Shown piece by piece: positions 41,730 to 54,699 of a stretch of DNA of 64,000 nt. Below the pieces are notes generated by a model. That model did not search any database. It saw nothing but the letters and a program-made list of their open reading frames with translations, and had not been told where the DNA came from. Position 1 is the first letter of the stretch. Each line of letters begins with the position of its first letter. Source of the stretch: Chimonanthus salicifolius (taxonomy: Eukaryota; Streptophyta; Magnoliopsida; Laurales; Calycanthaceae). A program made the translations under genes and the position numbers. The stretch covers positions 6,034,207-6,098,206 of the forward strand of contig CM023536.1 of assembly GCA_013350335.1 (NCBI GenBank), in the 5' to 3' direction.

Positions 41730-42557
41730 TTTAGGACCTAGAGAGTTAGTTGGTGCAAACTGATTATCAAAATAGTCTTGAATAATTATTAAATCAGTCA
41801 GTATTTTGGGTTTCTCTAAAACCTCCGTGGATTTCAAATATCTTGATTGAATGAAAATATTTGTTTTTGTTTCTTTACTAAGGTGTTCAGGCTTTTTAGG
41901 GTACCTGATTAAGCGTAAGGCATGTGCAAGCCTCTCTATCCACACACACCAAGTAATTTTACGGGGAGTATTCCTTGGAGTAGAGTGGAAATGACCGCTT
42001 CCTAAAGTGGGATGCTGGCCATCACTCCAAAACGTTTCGATTAATTCAATATTTGTCTTTTAAACTTAATGCTGAAAACGATCTAGAGAAGAAACTAGGA
42101 TACAATCTACCATCAAATGATTTCCAGTTTCAAATTTCAATGCCACCCAAATGTGAGAAACTTATTTTTTTTAATGAAAGAATGAAACGAGGGTGATGAT
42201 TTTACAGGTTCCACAATGGCAGTTTTTATAAACCAAGGCGCAACAGCATTAGTCCGGATGTTATCTTTTGCCCATTCGCAAGCCAAATTCTTTGTCAGCT
42301 GATTGATTGCTCCTGCAAATAGAAAGATTGTCATTTATAAGATGTTGAAGTTCTACAAAGATTGTCATATTTAGAGTTTGGAACTATTAAGAAAATTATT
42401 ATAAATAGTAAATAATTTGAAAAATAATAAAGAACAATATAATTTAAAAAATGAAAATGGGCAAAGTGCTTTGTCACAGTCTTGTCTCTTAGGTTCAACT
42501 TCCCCACTATATACAAGTGAAATCACTCAAAATTCTGTCTCCAGAATCCAATGCCTT

Positions 42558-42733
42558 AGCCTTTTTTTTTTTTTTTGAATTTACTTGTGGAAAACCGTGG
42601 GATACTCGGCGTAAAACCCCCACGGATGGACTCCTATCCCTAAGATACACCAAAGTTAGACCATAGGAGTTCAAACCCGTGACCTCCCACTTCCTGAGTC
42701 AGGAAGTAACCAACTAAACTATACCCATATGGT
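42558..42733 (-). mobile_element. SINE, family 1, in gene 3 intron, with target duplication
   Basis: Minus-strand SINE flanked by CAATGCCTT at 42,549-42,557 and 42,734-42,742. The equivalent intron of gene 2 (around 26,465) has no SINE. Confidence 0.75.
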
Positions 42734-45700
42734 CAATGCCTTGTGTTTTGCTCTGGTCTGCACCCCCAATAAACATAGAACCGAACAGCAAAAAAGAATT
42801 GAATGTGTTTGAAAATTTAGAAAGAGAAAGAAGGCACTGTCATTTGGCCATACCTATTCCATTATTTACCCATCTTACTTGTAGAAAAAAAACAAAAGAC
42901 AACGGTCGAGTTGTAGAATTCAAAATATGCAACGGTCTCTTTTCCAAACAGTAAAAAAAATTTGAATTACGAGAAAGTTACAAATCATTAAGGAGAGAGC
43001 CGTTGAGCTTTTTAATCCTCTTTAGTTTCAACAAAGCCATTAAAGAATAGAATTGTTGAGCTCTTTGATCTCCCTTCAATGTCTTCTCCTCTTTTTCTTC
43101 TTTCTCTTTCCTTTCTTTATTATTATTATTATTATTTTCCTTTTTATTATGATTATTATTATGTTATATTTTTATTTTTCCCTTCTATTGCACAAGGCAA
43201 GAGTGGGGCTTCCAAACAATGGAAGACTTGACAAAAAGGATGAGTTGAGAGACTATTTGAAGATAGATACCTCTCAACCAAAAATTTCCTTCAATTCTAG
43301 TTTGTGACTAAAAAATTAAGGAAAAAAATATTTCAAACTTTTAAAAGCTAAGTAATTAAACAAAAAAAAAATGAGTTTAGCTAAGAAGGAAATAATTCAA
43401 ATTTTAATTTATTTTTTTAAAAAAACAATACTACCCAGTAGTATGTATCTTTTAAGCGTTTAATGTTAGGCATATTCAGCTCCAACGTCAGTAATACTTT
43501 ACGGGAAGTATGATTTTTTCACTCAAGTTGTAATACTAATGCATTTGAATATGCATTATTCGGGAAGAAGATGGTTCCCACATTCTCCATCTCCGACGAT
43601 TCCGCCGATAAAGGGGACCTCTGCTTTGGCAATACAGAGGTTACTCCCATCTTTCAATCATTGAAATAGCTTCAAATAACATCAAAGGGATGCTAGAAAG
43701 GAAAAGGGAAAAAAGGTGGATCAGTTGGTTTAAGATTTAAATTTTTAAGATTAGAATAGAGGTCTTGATTTGACTCCTCCTCACGAGTTTACGATTAGGT
43801 TCAATGGAATCTGATTATCATATATTAACTGGTACAGTCGTAGGTCAATTTTAGATTGCACCTGTCTAAACTCTAATCAATGCAGTATATAATGTCTTTT
43901 TTTGTGAGAGAGAGCAGATGAGTGAAAATTGTAACAAGGGTCGACTGTCTCTTATTCGTTTTATAGTCTTAGAACATAGTGGATCTAGTTTGAGCTTATG
44001 GATGTACCAAAAGCAAACCTCGTAAAATCTCCGTGTCTTTGTATGTGTTTGATCTGTGGTTTATTTTTCCGTTTATTATTTATGCATTTCAATTTCCATC
44101 ATTTACCTGATATACGAAGCTTGTGGGTGGTTTTATTTATCTGCAAAATTAGTCCCACATCCAATATAGGATGAGAATACTCATATTATCAAATAATAAT
44201 AATAATAATACAATGCCAAAACAATTATATCAAAGAAATTGTTCCAGGCTAAGTCATAATTTCTGCAATAAGTATTTTCCTTGAAGGAGTTGAAATGATG
44301 GTCATAAATCTGCTTTAAGATCATAGAGTTAGTTTAATTTCCACTACATTCCAAAGGGCTATTCCATGTAGACTTATCCAGTACGTTTGGGTAGAGACAC
44401 TTGTACATGCTCTAAGAATTAATTGAGTGCTCTAAAAGATCTCAATACCTTCGTAAGAAAAAAGGTATTTCCCTTTGAAAGGATTCCATATAACAAAACA
44501 AGCGATTAGCATTGCAATTTCAGTAGAAATAAGCATCAAACCAGACATCTTTGTGTTCGCATCTTGATGTCATCAACACGAAAATTCTTTAGTGTTCTTA
44601 GTTTGGATTACTTTAAAAATTGCAAAATTATGACTTTTTAGGTGCGATAAATCTGGCATGGTATAAAGAAGAAACAGAATTACCTTTACTTGCTGGGTAA
44701 ACAGATCCTACAGACATTGCAACCACAGCAGAAGCAGAGGAGATGAATACAATATTCCCTTTTTCAGATGCTTTTAAAAGAGGATGAGCAAGTTGACAAA
44801 GATGATAGGCAGAAGTGAAGTTGACATCCATGATTTTGGAGAATTCTTCAGCAGTAAAATCCAAAGTGGAGGTCTTCCATATACTCATCCCAGCATTGTT
44901 TATCTATAGCCAAATAATCAAGTAAAAAAAAAAATTCATTACCAAGTGTAGAAATTGGAAAAAATGACTTCATAATTATATCATTAATGCCCACTATATA
45001 CAAGTTCTTATTCCCAAAGAAAGAAAATAATAAATCAAAAAACCAATTAAATAAATCTACAATCTCGTGATTAGAGAAGCTTACAACTAAGGAAATATAC
45101 ACTATGAGTGGCTGATGGTGACTAGTCAACCGAGTGAAGACTTTAGGCCATTCACGAATAACCTATGGTCAGATCGTTTAACTCTGATACCATGTAAAAT
45201 TAGAAAAATGACTACATATGTCTATATCATCAATGAGGGCCTTTGATGGTTCAACTCTAAGAATAGGAGTGCAACTTGAGTAAACGGGTTGTTGTGGGAC
45301 CCGACTTAATTTGGGACTCATTTCTGGACAGACAGTGTCCAAGTTCAATGTATTTACGACAGTGTCCAAGTTCAATGTATTTACATAGTGAACTTGTAAT
45401 TAATGTTTTCCTTTTTTGCCAACATAATTGCCTCCTCTTTTTCTATTTAATAATGTACAAAACTACAGAGTAAAATATAATGAATATATTTTAAGAGAAA
45501 AGAAGAATTCTTCTCATTCAATCTTTTCTCCATCAATTCTCTTTTTTTACCTCATTTTTATTCTATTATTCAACACGGGTCAGGTTGAGAGTCAATTTTA
45601 TCATGACTCATGTTAAATTTTAATTGGTATTTTTTATTTATTTTTACTCAACCCAATATGGTAACCCGACTTTCATCTCATCTACCCATAATGCAATTCA

Positions 45701-47439
45701 TTTTTAAAGATCCAATAAATATGTAATTTGGACCTCACCTATCAATCCAGGTTGAATCAGGTCGGATTATAAATTAACCCGTGTAATACAGAGGACAAAT
45801 GAAGAACATTGGTTTTTTTTAAAAAAAAAAAATTGTAGTATTATGCTCATTGAATAATGTTGATAGTAAACTCTAGAATTACATATTTTATATATTTATA
45901 TTTTGAAATATTTAATTCAATAGTAAGCAAAAGTAAGATGGGTTACAACATTCATTAAAAATTGCTTAAAATGAATTGAATTAATCAAGTGAACCTCAAA
46001 TTTAGGTGATAAACTTTTGAGGTGTACCTTAAATTAATAGCTTAAATATCAATATATCATCAATACACATCATATTAGATTATCCATTATATATCAACAA
46101 GATTGTATTGACTCAATCAAAAAAATTTAAAAAGAAAAATATAGGACTAAGATCTCACCGATATATCGGCCCTGGGTGTAGACCAAGATCTCAATGATAT
46201 ATGACTGAATTGGCCATATACATTCAAGTATGGTTTACATGTTTTGTAATCGTAAAAAATTGTATGTTGAGATTGATATTCGAATGGCATGTAGACTCAC
46301 ATGAAAGTTATATTTAAATTTTTTTTAGAGAGGTTTGTTTATGTCTTGAAGATTAATCGATTAAAAAACCTTACGACTTTGATTATAAAAAAGTTATTTA
46401 AAATTTTTTATAGTTAAAAGGAGAAAAAAAAAACAAAATATGAAAGAATAAAAATCTTACGAGTATATGGAGCTTCCCACCAAAGATGGAAGACACTTCC
46501 TCCATTAGCCTCTCTCGATCTGACTTGGATTCCAAATCACATATCGATCCAGAGAAATTGAAACGTAACTCTTTCCATTGAGATAGGCTACGGTCCAGAT
46601 CTTCTTTGCTGTGGGAGCACGTATGAATTGATGCTTTCAAAGCTGCTAGCTCCTCCACCACAGCTTGCCTACAAAACACTAGAAAGAGTCAGATTTTTTT
46701 TTTTTTATCTTAGTATTTCCATATTATATTACAGATGAGACTAATCTCATGTATAAACTCTTCAATTCATATAAATCAGATACAAATTGATTAACTTGAT
46801 ACAGAGTAATTTTATATTTTTTGAAGTAATCCGTAGTTAGAGATAACTCTTTGCATTTAGATAGAAGGTAAATTTTGAAAGGGTTGCATAAGGTAGGTAA
46901 TATGAAAATTCCTCTTTAGAAAAGGATTTTAAAAATTTTAAAAGAAGGGATAAAAAATTAATTTTGTGATGACTCTATCTCAGAGGCACAGAAGGCCTAG
47001 CCCACAGGGCTGAAAAATCAGTGAAATGGACCAGTGTCAGTCCAACCGTGGCCAACAGCTGGTAGGAGGTGGATGTGAGAGAAAAAGTCTTACACTGTCC
47101 AGAAGCAAAAAATTTAAAAGGTTGAATGAGATGCAATACGTTTCGAGTCTGTGAGTTCAACCAGATCCAAGGTAAAATTGTGAACAGTATAAACAAGAGT
47201 GAACAATATTGTACGGATAAAGGGCTGTTAGAGATTTTTGTACCTCTCCTTTAATTACGAAAGAGGGATTTACCCGTTCAAGCAAAACCTCAAAGTCAAA
47301 AAAGAAGAAGTTTCTTGACCCTTAGTACAAATCCAGACAAAATAAGACTGTCTGTCTCCCTAAACTTCGTAAAAAGTAAATCCCTTGAAATCTGAACCGT
47401 CCACGCGCCTTCAGAGACAAGTCACATCAGCTTAGGGCA

Positions 47440-48354
47440 GCGGTAGGGTAAATGTAATTGTGGCTAATTACGTCAGATAATTTAACTAGTTATATAATTA
47501 AATAATATTTTTTTATATGATTGTTTATAATTTTTAATCAATTTCATTGCACGATTCAGTGTTAAATAGAATAATTACTTTTTAATATTTTATTATTATT
47601 ATTTTATATATATTTTTTAATAAATTTAAAAGAAAATAAATATAAAGATATTATATATTTTTCACAAATAATTAAATAAATTAACAAAACATATATATAT
47701 TCTCACAAGTAATTAAATAAATTAACAAAACATACATATTTTCTCACAAGTAATTAAATAAATTAACAAAACGTACATATTTTCTCACAAGAAATTAAAT
47801 AAATTAAAAAGACATACATATTTGTGATATGGAAATAAATAAATTAAAAAAACATTACACACTCTAGCATAAATAAAAATACATTACATATGATCATTTG
47901 CAGCGGCACACATTTTCACCGGCTTACCAGGATTCGTAATACAAATAATAATCTGGATATTAGGAGAGATCTCATAGAACATTTGTAGAATAAATTTGGT
48001 AACGAAGAAGTGTAAAGAGAATATTTTTAGAAATGTAATTTTTCATATTGTTTGCGATGAATAAAATATTATTTTTAATATTTTTGTTTCTCAATAGCTA
48101 TAATTTTAATTTTTGTACCGAATAATTTTAATTTTTTGCTTCTCATATATTTTGTTTACAAATGTAAAGGAAAAAAAAAAAACAAAAGGTAAAGAGTTAT
48201 ATTTTTTTTGTAAAAAAATAAAATAATAAAGTAAAGTAAAAAATAATTATTTGCCCTAATATACAAATTATACCCAAAAACAAAAAAAATTCCAAAATAA
48301 TCAAATAAATAAATAAAAAGAGAAAATAAAAAAAATCAAAAACTATATACAAGT

Positions 48355-48385
<31 letters not shown>

Positions 48386-48540
48386 AGAGAGAAAGAAAAG
48401 TATGAGAGAGAATGTTAAATGGCTGACTACACTTATATAATCTGTGGTCAGCCATTTAACAAACATTGATGTAGGCTCCACTCACAGGCAACACCACACG
48501 GCTGACCATATGGTCACTGTACTGGATGCTCATAGTTAGA
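47440..48540. other. Insertion upstream of gene 3 with minisatellite and hairpin
   Basis: Copy A joins the flanking sequences directly near 32,830; here about 1.1 kb intervenes. It contains about five 41-bp units (TCTCACAAGTAATTAAATAA start) at 47,660-47,860 and a TA run at 48,355-48,382. It also has a 15-bp perfect inverted repeat, TGTTAAATGGCTGAC, at 48,413-48,466. No ORF of interest. Confidence 0.65.
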
Positions 48541-49139
48541 TTCATACACAACTTGTCTGTATGAAAACAAAGCAACAGCGTTAAAAAGGAAAAAAATAAA
48601 ATAATGGATAGCTCTAGAAAGACTGCATATTAATTTTCACTTTTCAGTAAGAAGACTATAAATTTATAGTCAATGAAATTTATAGAAACTATTTCATTTA
48701 ATCATCTTATCTTTACAATATAAATTTTTTTTTCTAAGGTCTAAAGTAAAATAAAAAAAAGCTAAAATAATCAGATAACATAAGGATCAAAATTTATTAG
48801 CTCATTATCTTTATTATTTTTATATATAATATAAAAAAATATGTGACTGTACAATGTCCTCAAATACCAAGACTTGAGTCTCCCTCAAATTTTATTCATG
48901 ACTCTTCTGACATGTTAAAAAGGAGGAGTTTTCGTATTACCCACCTATGTAACACTTTCAAAATTTACTTCTATCCAAAACGCAAAGGCAAAAACGCAAA
49001 GATTGCATTTGGATAAGGGATAAATTTTAGAGAGGTTACATAGAGCATAGAGGAGGGATTATTTTTAAGTAGGGATGACTCTTGAATTGAGATTATCTAA
49101 TATAAAATTTCTACAAGTGAATCCAATATTCTTACGACA

Positions 49140-49400
49140 CACCAAGTTAAATTACAAATTATAAAAACCTTAATGTTTGTTTATCCACTTTCATAAATTT
49201 ATATAAATAAAAATGATTATGTGAAAATAAATTTTATATATAATCTAATCTAAAAGTATATTTTATTTATCATAATCATGGGTCTTTAAATATATCACAT
49301 GGGTCTCTAATCAACATTCAATTGAGAAAAAAAAAATTCTCCTCCAAAATAATAAGTGTCATTTTTCTAAAGAAATTATGGAACATTTTGACGGGAGGCA
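49140..49400. repeat. Inverted block relative to copy A
   Basis: The reverse complement matches 33,208-33,452 of copy A nearly throughout, while flanking copy B sequence to the left matches in direct orientation. The left break falls after CTTCTGAC near 48,910. Confidence 0.85.
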
Positions 49401-49502
49401 ACTAATTGAGCCACTCTAACTTAAACTTAAAAAATAACTTTAAAGTTTTAAAGGAGATTTTATTATTTAACTATGCATTTCTCTAGCATTTGCAATATAA
49501 AC

Positions 49503-49790
49503 TATTATTTTTTAAGCACTGTGTATTTCTAAACTTTCTACAAATTGAATATCCGAACTAATTACGATAACCTGATAAAAATACTTTAAGATTTAAGGTC
49601 TTTTGACACTCTCAAATGTGTTTCGGCACAGTCTAGGGATACCCTTATTTGTAAAACACTGTGTTTTAAACATTTAGGAGTGTCAAAAAACCTTGAAGTC
49701 TTAAAGTATTTTTACCAGGTTATTGTAATTAGTCCGGATATTCAATTTGAAAAATTTTGGAAATATACAGTGCTTAAAAAATAACTTCAA
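49503..49790. repeat. Long foldback: two arms of about 130 bp, short loop
   Basis: The left arm 49,503-49,633 and right arm 49,650-49,790 are inverted copies with scattered mismatches, for example AATTGAATATCCGAACTAAT against ATTAGTCCGGATATTCAATT. About 16 bases separate them. CTTAAAAAATAACTT also recurs directly at 49,425 and 49,773. Confidence 0.85.
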
Positions 49791-49832
49791 AGTTTTAGAA
49801 GAGATACTGTGCATTAAGTTTTTGAAAACTAT

Positions 49833-49996
49833 CAGTGAAATACTGAGTGGTGCCGAATTATGAGTGCACCACTCGGTTCAAAAGTAGTACACCGTTAATG
49901 TTTGCTTGGTCAGTGAAATACTGAACGGTGCACCGCTCGAAATTATCAGTGTACCGCTCGATTCAAAAGTAGGTACACCGCTAACCATTTGCTTTT
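49833..49996. repeat. 78-bp tandem duplication with short palindromes
   Basis: Units start CAGTGAAATACTGA at 49,833 and 49,911. The first contains GAGTGGTGC and GCACCACTC as an inverted pair. Confidence 0.75.
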
Positions 49997-50414
49997 CAAA
50001 GAGATACGGAAGATGGAAGATGAAGGGTAAAATATGCTTTTCACTTAAAATTTTGAAAATCCGTATCTCGTGACAGAAAACTCCCGTGTTAGGATGGGCG
50101 GCCTTATTGTAATTAGCATTTTAAAGCCTAAAGTAAAAAATAAAATAAAATAATTAAATGAAGCTCAAATTGTACACACGTTGTTTTTATCATTTTCCAC
50201 AATTTCATGAAAAAATACATGAATGATTTTAAAATTTAAAGAGCAGCCTTTAGATAGAGAGAAGTTTCTCTGTTTTTTGTTACTTTTTTCATTATCTTTG
50301 GATATCTCACATTAGTTTAAAAGGAGTAAAACTTTACTTAAATGGAATCAACTTTATCTTTATAGATCGTGCTTTTCACTCTTGTCACGCTTATCTAACC
50401 TCCCATAATTGAAT

Positions 50415-50573
50415 TATTTTTTTAATTTATGTGTAAAAAACTATAGAATACCAAGTGTAAAATCTCTATGGGTGAGCTCACTACTCCTAGAACACACTAA
50501 AGTTAGACCATGGAGGCTCAAACCCACAATCTCCTGCTTCATAAGACGGGAGGCAACCAATTGAGCTACTCTA
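50415..50573 (-). mobile_element. SINE, family 1
   Basis: A minus-strand copy with ACCATGGAGGCTCAAACCCA opposite the box B region. A further fragment of the head is at 49,395-49,425. Confidence 0.6.
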
Positions 50574-51157
50574 ATTTAAAACAATTTCAAATTAATATCG
50601 CTACTAAATTGAAAAATTGAAATTCATTTTAGATTAATCTCAATTCCATTACTAACTTTTTAAATTTGCATAAATGAAATGCACCTCCATACCATAAGGT
50701 TTTCCATTTCTCCTCATCTATTAAGTTGCTCCCCATCAATCTAGCAAATCATACACAGAAATTGAACTGCCCAAGTAGACACTCAACTTTTCTTTCCCTA
50801 CACACCCGTTTTCAAAAAATAGTGTGAATTAACAAATTTCTAATAGATTGAATTCCTCCCTTACACCTACCTCCCATCTATATTATGTGATTGCATTCGT
50901 ACTCAATTTGACATTAGTTTGACTTTTAAAATTCATTAATCTATTCCAATTAATTTCCACCCTTAGATAAATGTGAAATTTGTGAACTTTAAAAAATATG
51001 ACTTCTCTTATCTAATCAAGAAGAAAATTTTATAAGTACTATATACAAGTGAACGCCTTTTAAACCCACTAATATATACGGGCTCAGGTGGCACCCATTG
51101 GCTTTTTTCACGAAAGTTTTATAAAAACTATTCTTAGGAGATCTTTATTTTATAATA

Positions 51158-51720
51158 CAGTAAAACCTCTATAATGTAATATAGCTGAGACTATGGTACA
51201 TATATTACATTAAAAGTGTTTATTTAATTAAAAGGTCTACCAAATTGACATTCAATATTCCTTTACAAAAAAAACTCCTTAAAATCTCACTCATCGTAAA
51301 AAATCATTCCGGCTGAAATCATTTTATTTTCCTTTTTCCTTCTCTTTCTGCTCAATCAATCATTGTTGTCTGAAAGACAGATTGTCGCCCATCATCGTCA
51401 TTGGATCATCTCTGTTTGCAACTCTCAAGACTAGTAAGAAACCCTAGCACTTTGGTAAGATCTGGAAACAAATTATCTTAGGGTCATTTTCAAAGTATTT
51501 GTGAGGTTCATAGTCACTTTTGTAGTAGTTTTGTATTTTGAATATATGGAATATTACTTTACAAAATGGTTGGAAAAATATATTTTTATTCTGAATGTAT
51601 TGAGTAACAAGTTAAAGAGATTTATTACATTTTGTATGGGCCTGAGGTCAAGACTATCCGCTGATATTATTTTAGACAGATTATAGCTTTATAGAGTTAT
51701 ACTTTATAGAGGCTTTACTG
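51158..51720. mobile_element. Terminal-inverted-repeat element with unique interior
   Basis: Starts CAGTAAAACCTCTATAATG and ends ATAGAGGCTTTACTG, inverted repeats. The flanks are AT-rich and a target duplication is not clear. The interior (51,300-51,500) looks like a plant 5' leader (AAACCCTAGC), so captured host sequence is possible. Confidence 0.6.
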
Positions 51721-54102
51721 TATATACATCGGTACATCATCAGTAAAATTAACAAATTTCTTGTTCCATCAGTATTTCAAAAATCTAAGCAAATCAGGAA
51801 AGTGATGCATGAAGAACCATTCAGAAGAAAAGAAAAAGACAAGAGACGGTCCAACAACTAAAGGAAGAGGCCCAACATCTCTCAACTCTAGAACCAACAT
51901 TGAAGGCCCATATGTTCTAGCCACAAATGCATCAATGAATTCATGGGCACGAGTCGTATTGAAAAAAAAAGGGCAGGATGAAAAGATTTGTATGTATAGA
52001 AGCAGGCAATTAAAAGAGTGAATTGAATTATCAATTAGCACAAAAAGAAATTTTGGCAATAGTATGGCAGTAAAAAATGCCAAAATTGTCTAATGTTGAA
52101 AGAATTCACGACTACCAAACAGGCCCAAAATGGGTCAGGCTTTGGGCTAAGATTTGTTTTTGTCTATTGAGGCCTGGATTAAGCACAAGTATTGTCCTCA
52201 TAATAAATACCATGACTAGGTTTAGGCCTGATATCAGGCCTAATAGGTGAACTCGCGGTAAGCAGCTTAGAAGTAGTGAAGCCTGACTGTCAACTAATGG
52301 GCCTACTAAAGAAAAGTCCAAAGAAAGAGGCTGCAACGGATCACACCAGTCCATTTTTAAGTGTCGAAATAGAGTTTGGAAGACACGTTTGATTAAGTGA
52401 GGCCCAATACAAATGGGTCCAACTCATGGCAGTAAGGTGGGATATTCAAGCAACCATGTGATGATTTTAGTTTATCAAATTTCACCTTGATCTAATTATC
52501 TTAACTATAAAAGAGAAAGTTTTTAGATAAAGTCGTTCGAAACCTATTTAATAAATGAATTGAATTTGGACTGAATTTTAAAATAAACGACCCACTAATC
52601 TCACCAGCCAATTTTAGTACCAACCCAAGAAAATACAAGTTCTACATCGAAAGTTTAAGATCAAGACCTGATAATTCATCAGTTTTATCTTCTAGATTAG
52701 ATGTTTTAGTCAAATGTATCTAATGCAGGGTAGTGTTGGGAAGGAAGAGCTTTCCACTAGGGATGCAGTTTGGACCGATAACCCACAAGCCCAGAGAGGC
52801 CTGTCCCAAGAAAAATGGGCTCAGTATTCATTTATAGCCTTATTACTCATCTGACTGGACTTGTACGTATTAATGCCATGGAAATCTCGGTGGCTTTTTT
52901 TTTCTGAAAAAAATCATTTAAAAAAAAAGGTTGTTTTAAAAATATATATATATACCGGCCGAGATATCGGCCGAGCCCACAATCGATATTCGGCCGATTT
53001 CTTTTTTCTCTGGCTAATATGCATAGATTTGGTTGAGATTTATACCGCTGATTAATGCTGAAGCCTAAAGCCTAACATTGGAATTTTGAATGATTTCATA
53101 ATTCTCATTTTGGGATTCATCGTTCACCAAAAGAGAATTCTAGGTTGGTAATTAAATAAACCCCAAAGTTCCGGATCCAAGAATCCTGACTCACAAAAAT
53201 TCCTTAAATGGGGCCAGGTTTTGGGCTAAGACTTCTTTTATTTGTCTATAGAAGTAAAGCCGAGCCCAGTAGCTGCCCCACACCTGTATAAGTGAGGCTG
53301 TTAGTCCAAAGAGAGAGGCTGCAATCGATTCAACTGGGCCGTTTCAAATACAAGCTGTTTGATAAAGTGAGCCCGATAGAAATGGGCCTAACTTACACGA
53401 TAAGGTAGGTGAGATATACAGGCAAGTATGTGATGATTTTAGTTTGCCAAATTTTATCTAAATTGTATCCCCTAACCCTTTATGATTTTAGTCTAAATTC
53501 TACTAAAAATAAAAAAATTAATATAGAATATTACATATTGAGAAGTTGACCCACTAAGGTGGTCAAGATGCCACACGTGTTAAAATGTTTTATAGTTAAT
53601 AATAATAAAAAAAAATCAGGTGGTAATTAATAGAAAGAATTTCAAACACTTAAAAACTAATGAGGAATGAGCTTTTTATCATTTTCTAGCTATGATAAAT
53701 GAAGACTATAGCTCTCTTTCAGAAAATTTACGAGCTGTTTCTCATTTGGCGAGATAATATTTTATTCATTTTTAATGAAAATAAAAGTTTTGATGAAATA
53801 ATTAAAACGTTTAATTTCTATTGCTAAATATAATACTTAGATTTCATAGTGCTTATCAGAAGAGTGAATCAAATCTAAATATAATTTTTTATGCGGAATT
53901 AATTTTCTCAAAGAAATAGACAAACGACTCGGATTTGTGCAGTGTATGGATTGGTGGCAGATGGGTGGTCATGTCAAAAGAGATGTGCCAACTGAACCAA
54001 ATCCGATGTGGGAAAACAGATACCTATATAATAATGGGTTGGATGTGAGTGAGTGATATAGAATTTGACCCACTAACCTGACCCGCTAATCAAAGTACCA
54101 TC
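51721..54102. other. Non-coding repeat-rich stretch
   Basis: No gene is seen. GATATCGGCCGAG-type palindrome fragments lie at 52,945-53,010. Two GGCC/GGGCC-rich blocks (52,110-52,420 and 53,210-53,400) share phrases such as TTTGGGCTAAGA and GAGAGGCTGCAA, and may be copies of one repeat. Confidence 0.45.
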
Positions 54103-54470
54103 TAGGGATGAAACTTGAGTCGGGTTTTAACTTGACTCGAGAGATAGTGGGTTTGGGTTATGTATTTGTATATTCAGGTCGAGTTGGGTTGGGAAAAAAG
54201 AACCCGTATGAAATTTGGATTGAGTTGAATTGAGAAATTTAAAATAAAACCGACTCAATCTGTCGTGACCCGACTCAACCCGAGTGCACGAAGTTATAAA
54301 ACAATAGCAATTAGGGCTAAAACTCAGGTTGCGTTGGGTCAGGCTAGCACTTGAATTGAGTCGAATTAGAAATTCAGTTCGGATCGGGTCAGGTCGGGTT
54401 TAATAAGTTTTGACATGGATTGGGTTGGGTTTATTAAAACCCGACCCAACCCACCCGAGATTCATCCTTA
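54103..54470. mobile_element. GGGTCGGG element
   Basis: Ends TAGGGATGAAACTTGAGTCGG and, on the other strand, TAAGGATGAATCTCGGGTG. A second internal AGGGCTAAAACTCAGG at 54,313 suggests a nested or partly duplicated copy. Confidence 0.55.
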
Positions 54471-54547
54471 GTATGAACTTAGAAAATACTCATCCAAAAT
54501 ATTATGCATATCCTCATTTTGTTTTTAGATTACATGGGTATCCCTAT

Positions 54548-54678
54548 CCTAGAAACATGTATAAACCTCCCAATCCACACACACTAGTTAAGTCTATAGG
54601 TAGTGTCCTCTTGGAGTTGAACGTGAATCAAACTCAAGACCCTGATTCATTAAACATGCATCTTGACCGTCAGGCCAA
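54548..54678 (-). mobile_element. SINE-like element, family 2
   Basis: Reverse complement carries GCCTGACGGTCAAGATGC and GAGTTTGATTCACGTTC, close to 11,625-11,812. Confidence 0.6.
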
Positions 54679-54699
54679 CTTCCCAAATACTCATTTCAA

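Noticed and set aside
48197..48481. 94-codon hydrophobic frame
   Set aside because: AT-rich sequence across a TA microsatellite and hairpin gives a chance Phe/Ile/Tyr-rich frame.
51769..52083. 104-codon minus-strand frame
   Set aside because: No recognisable domain and no splice or promoter context.
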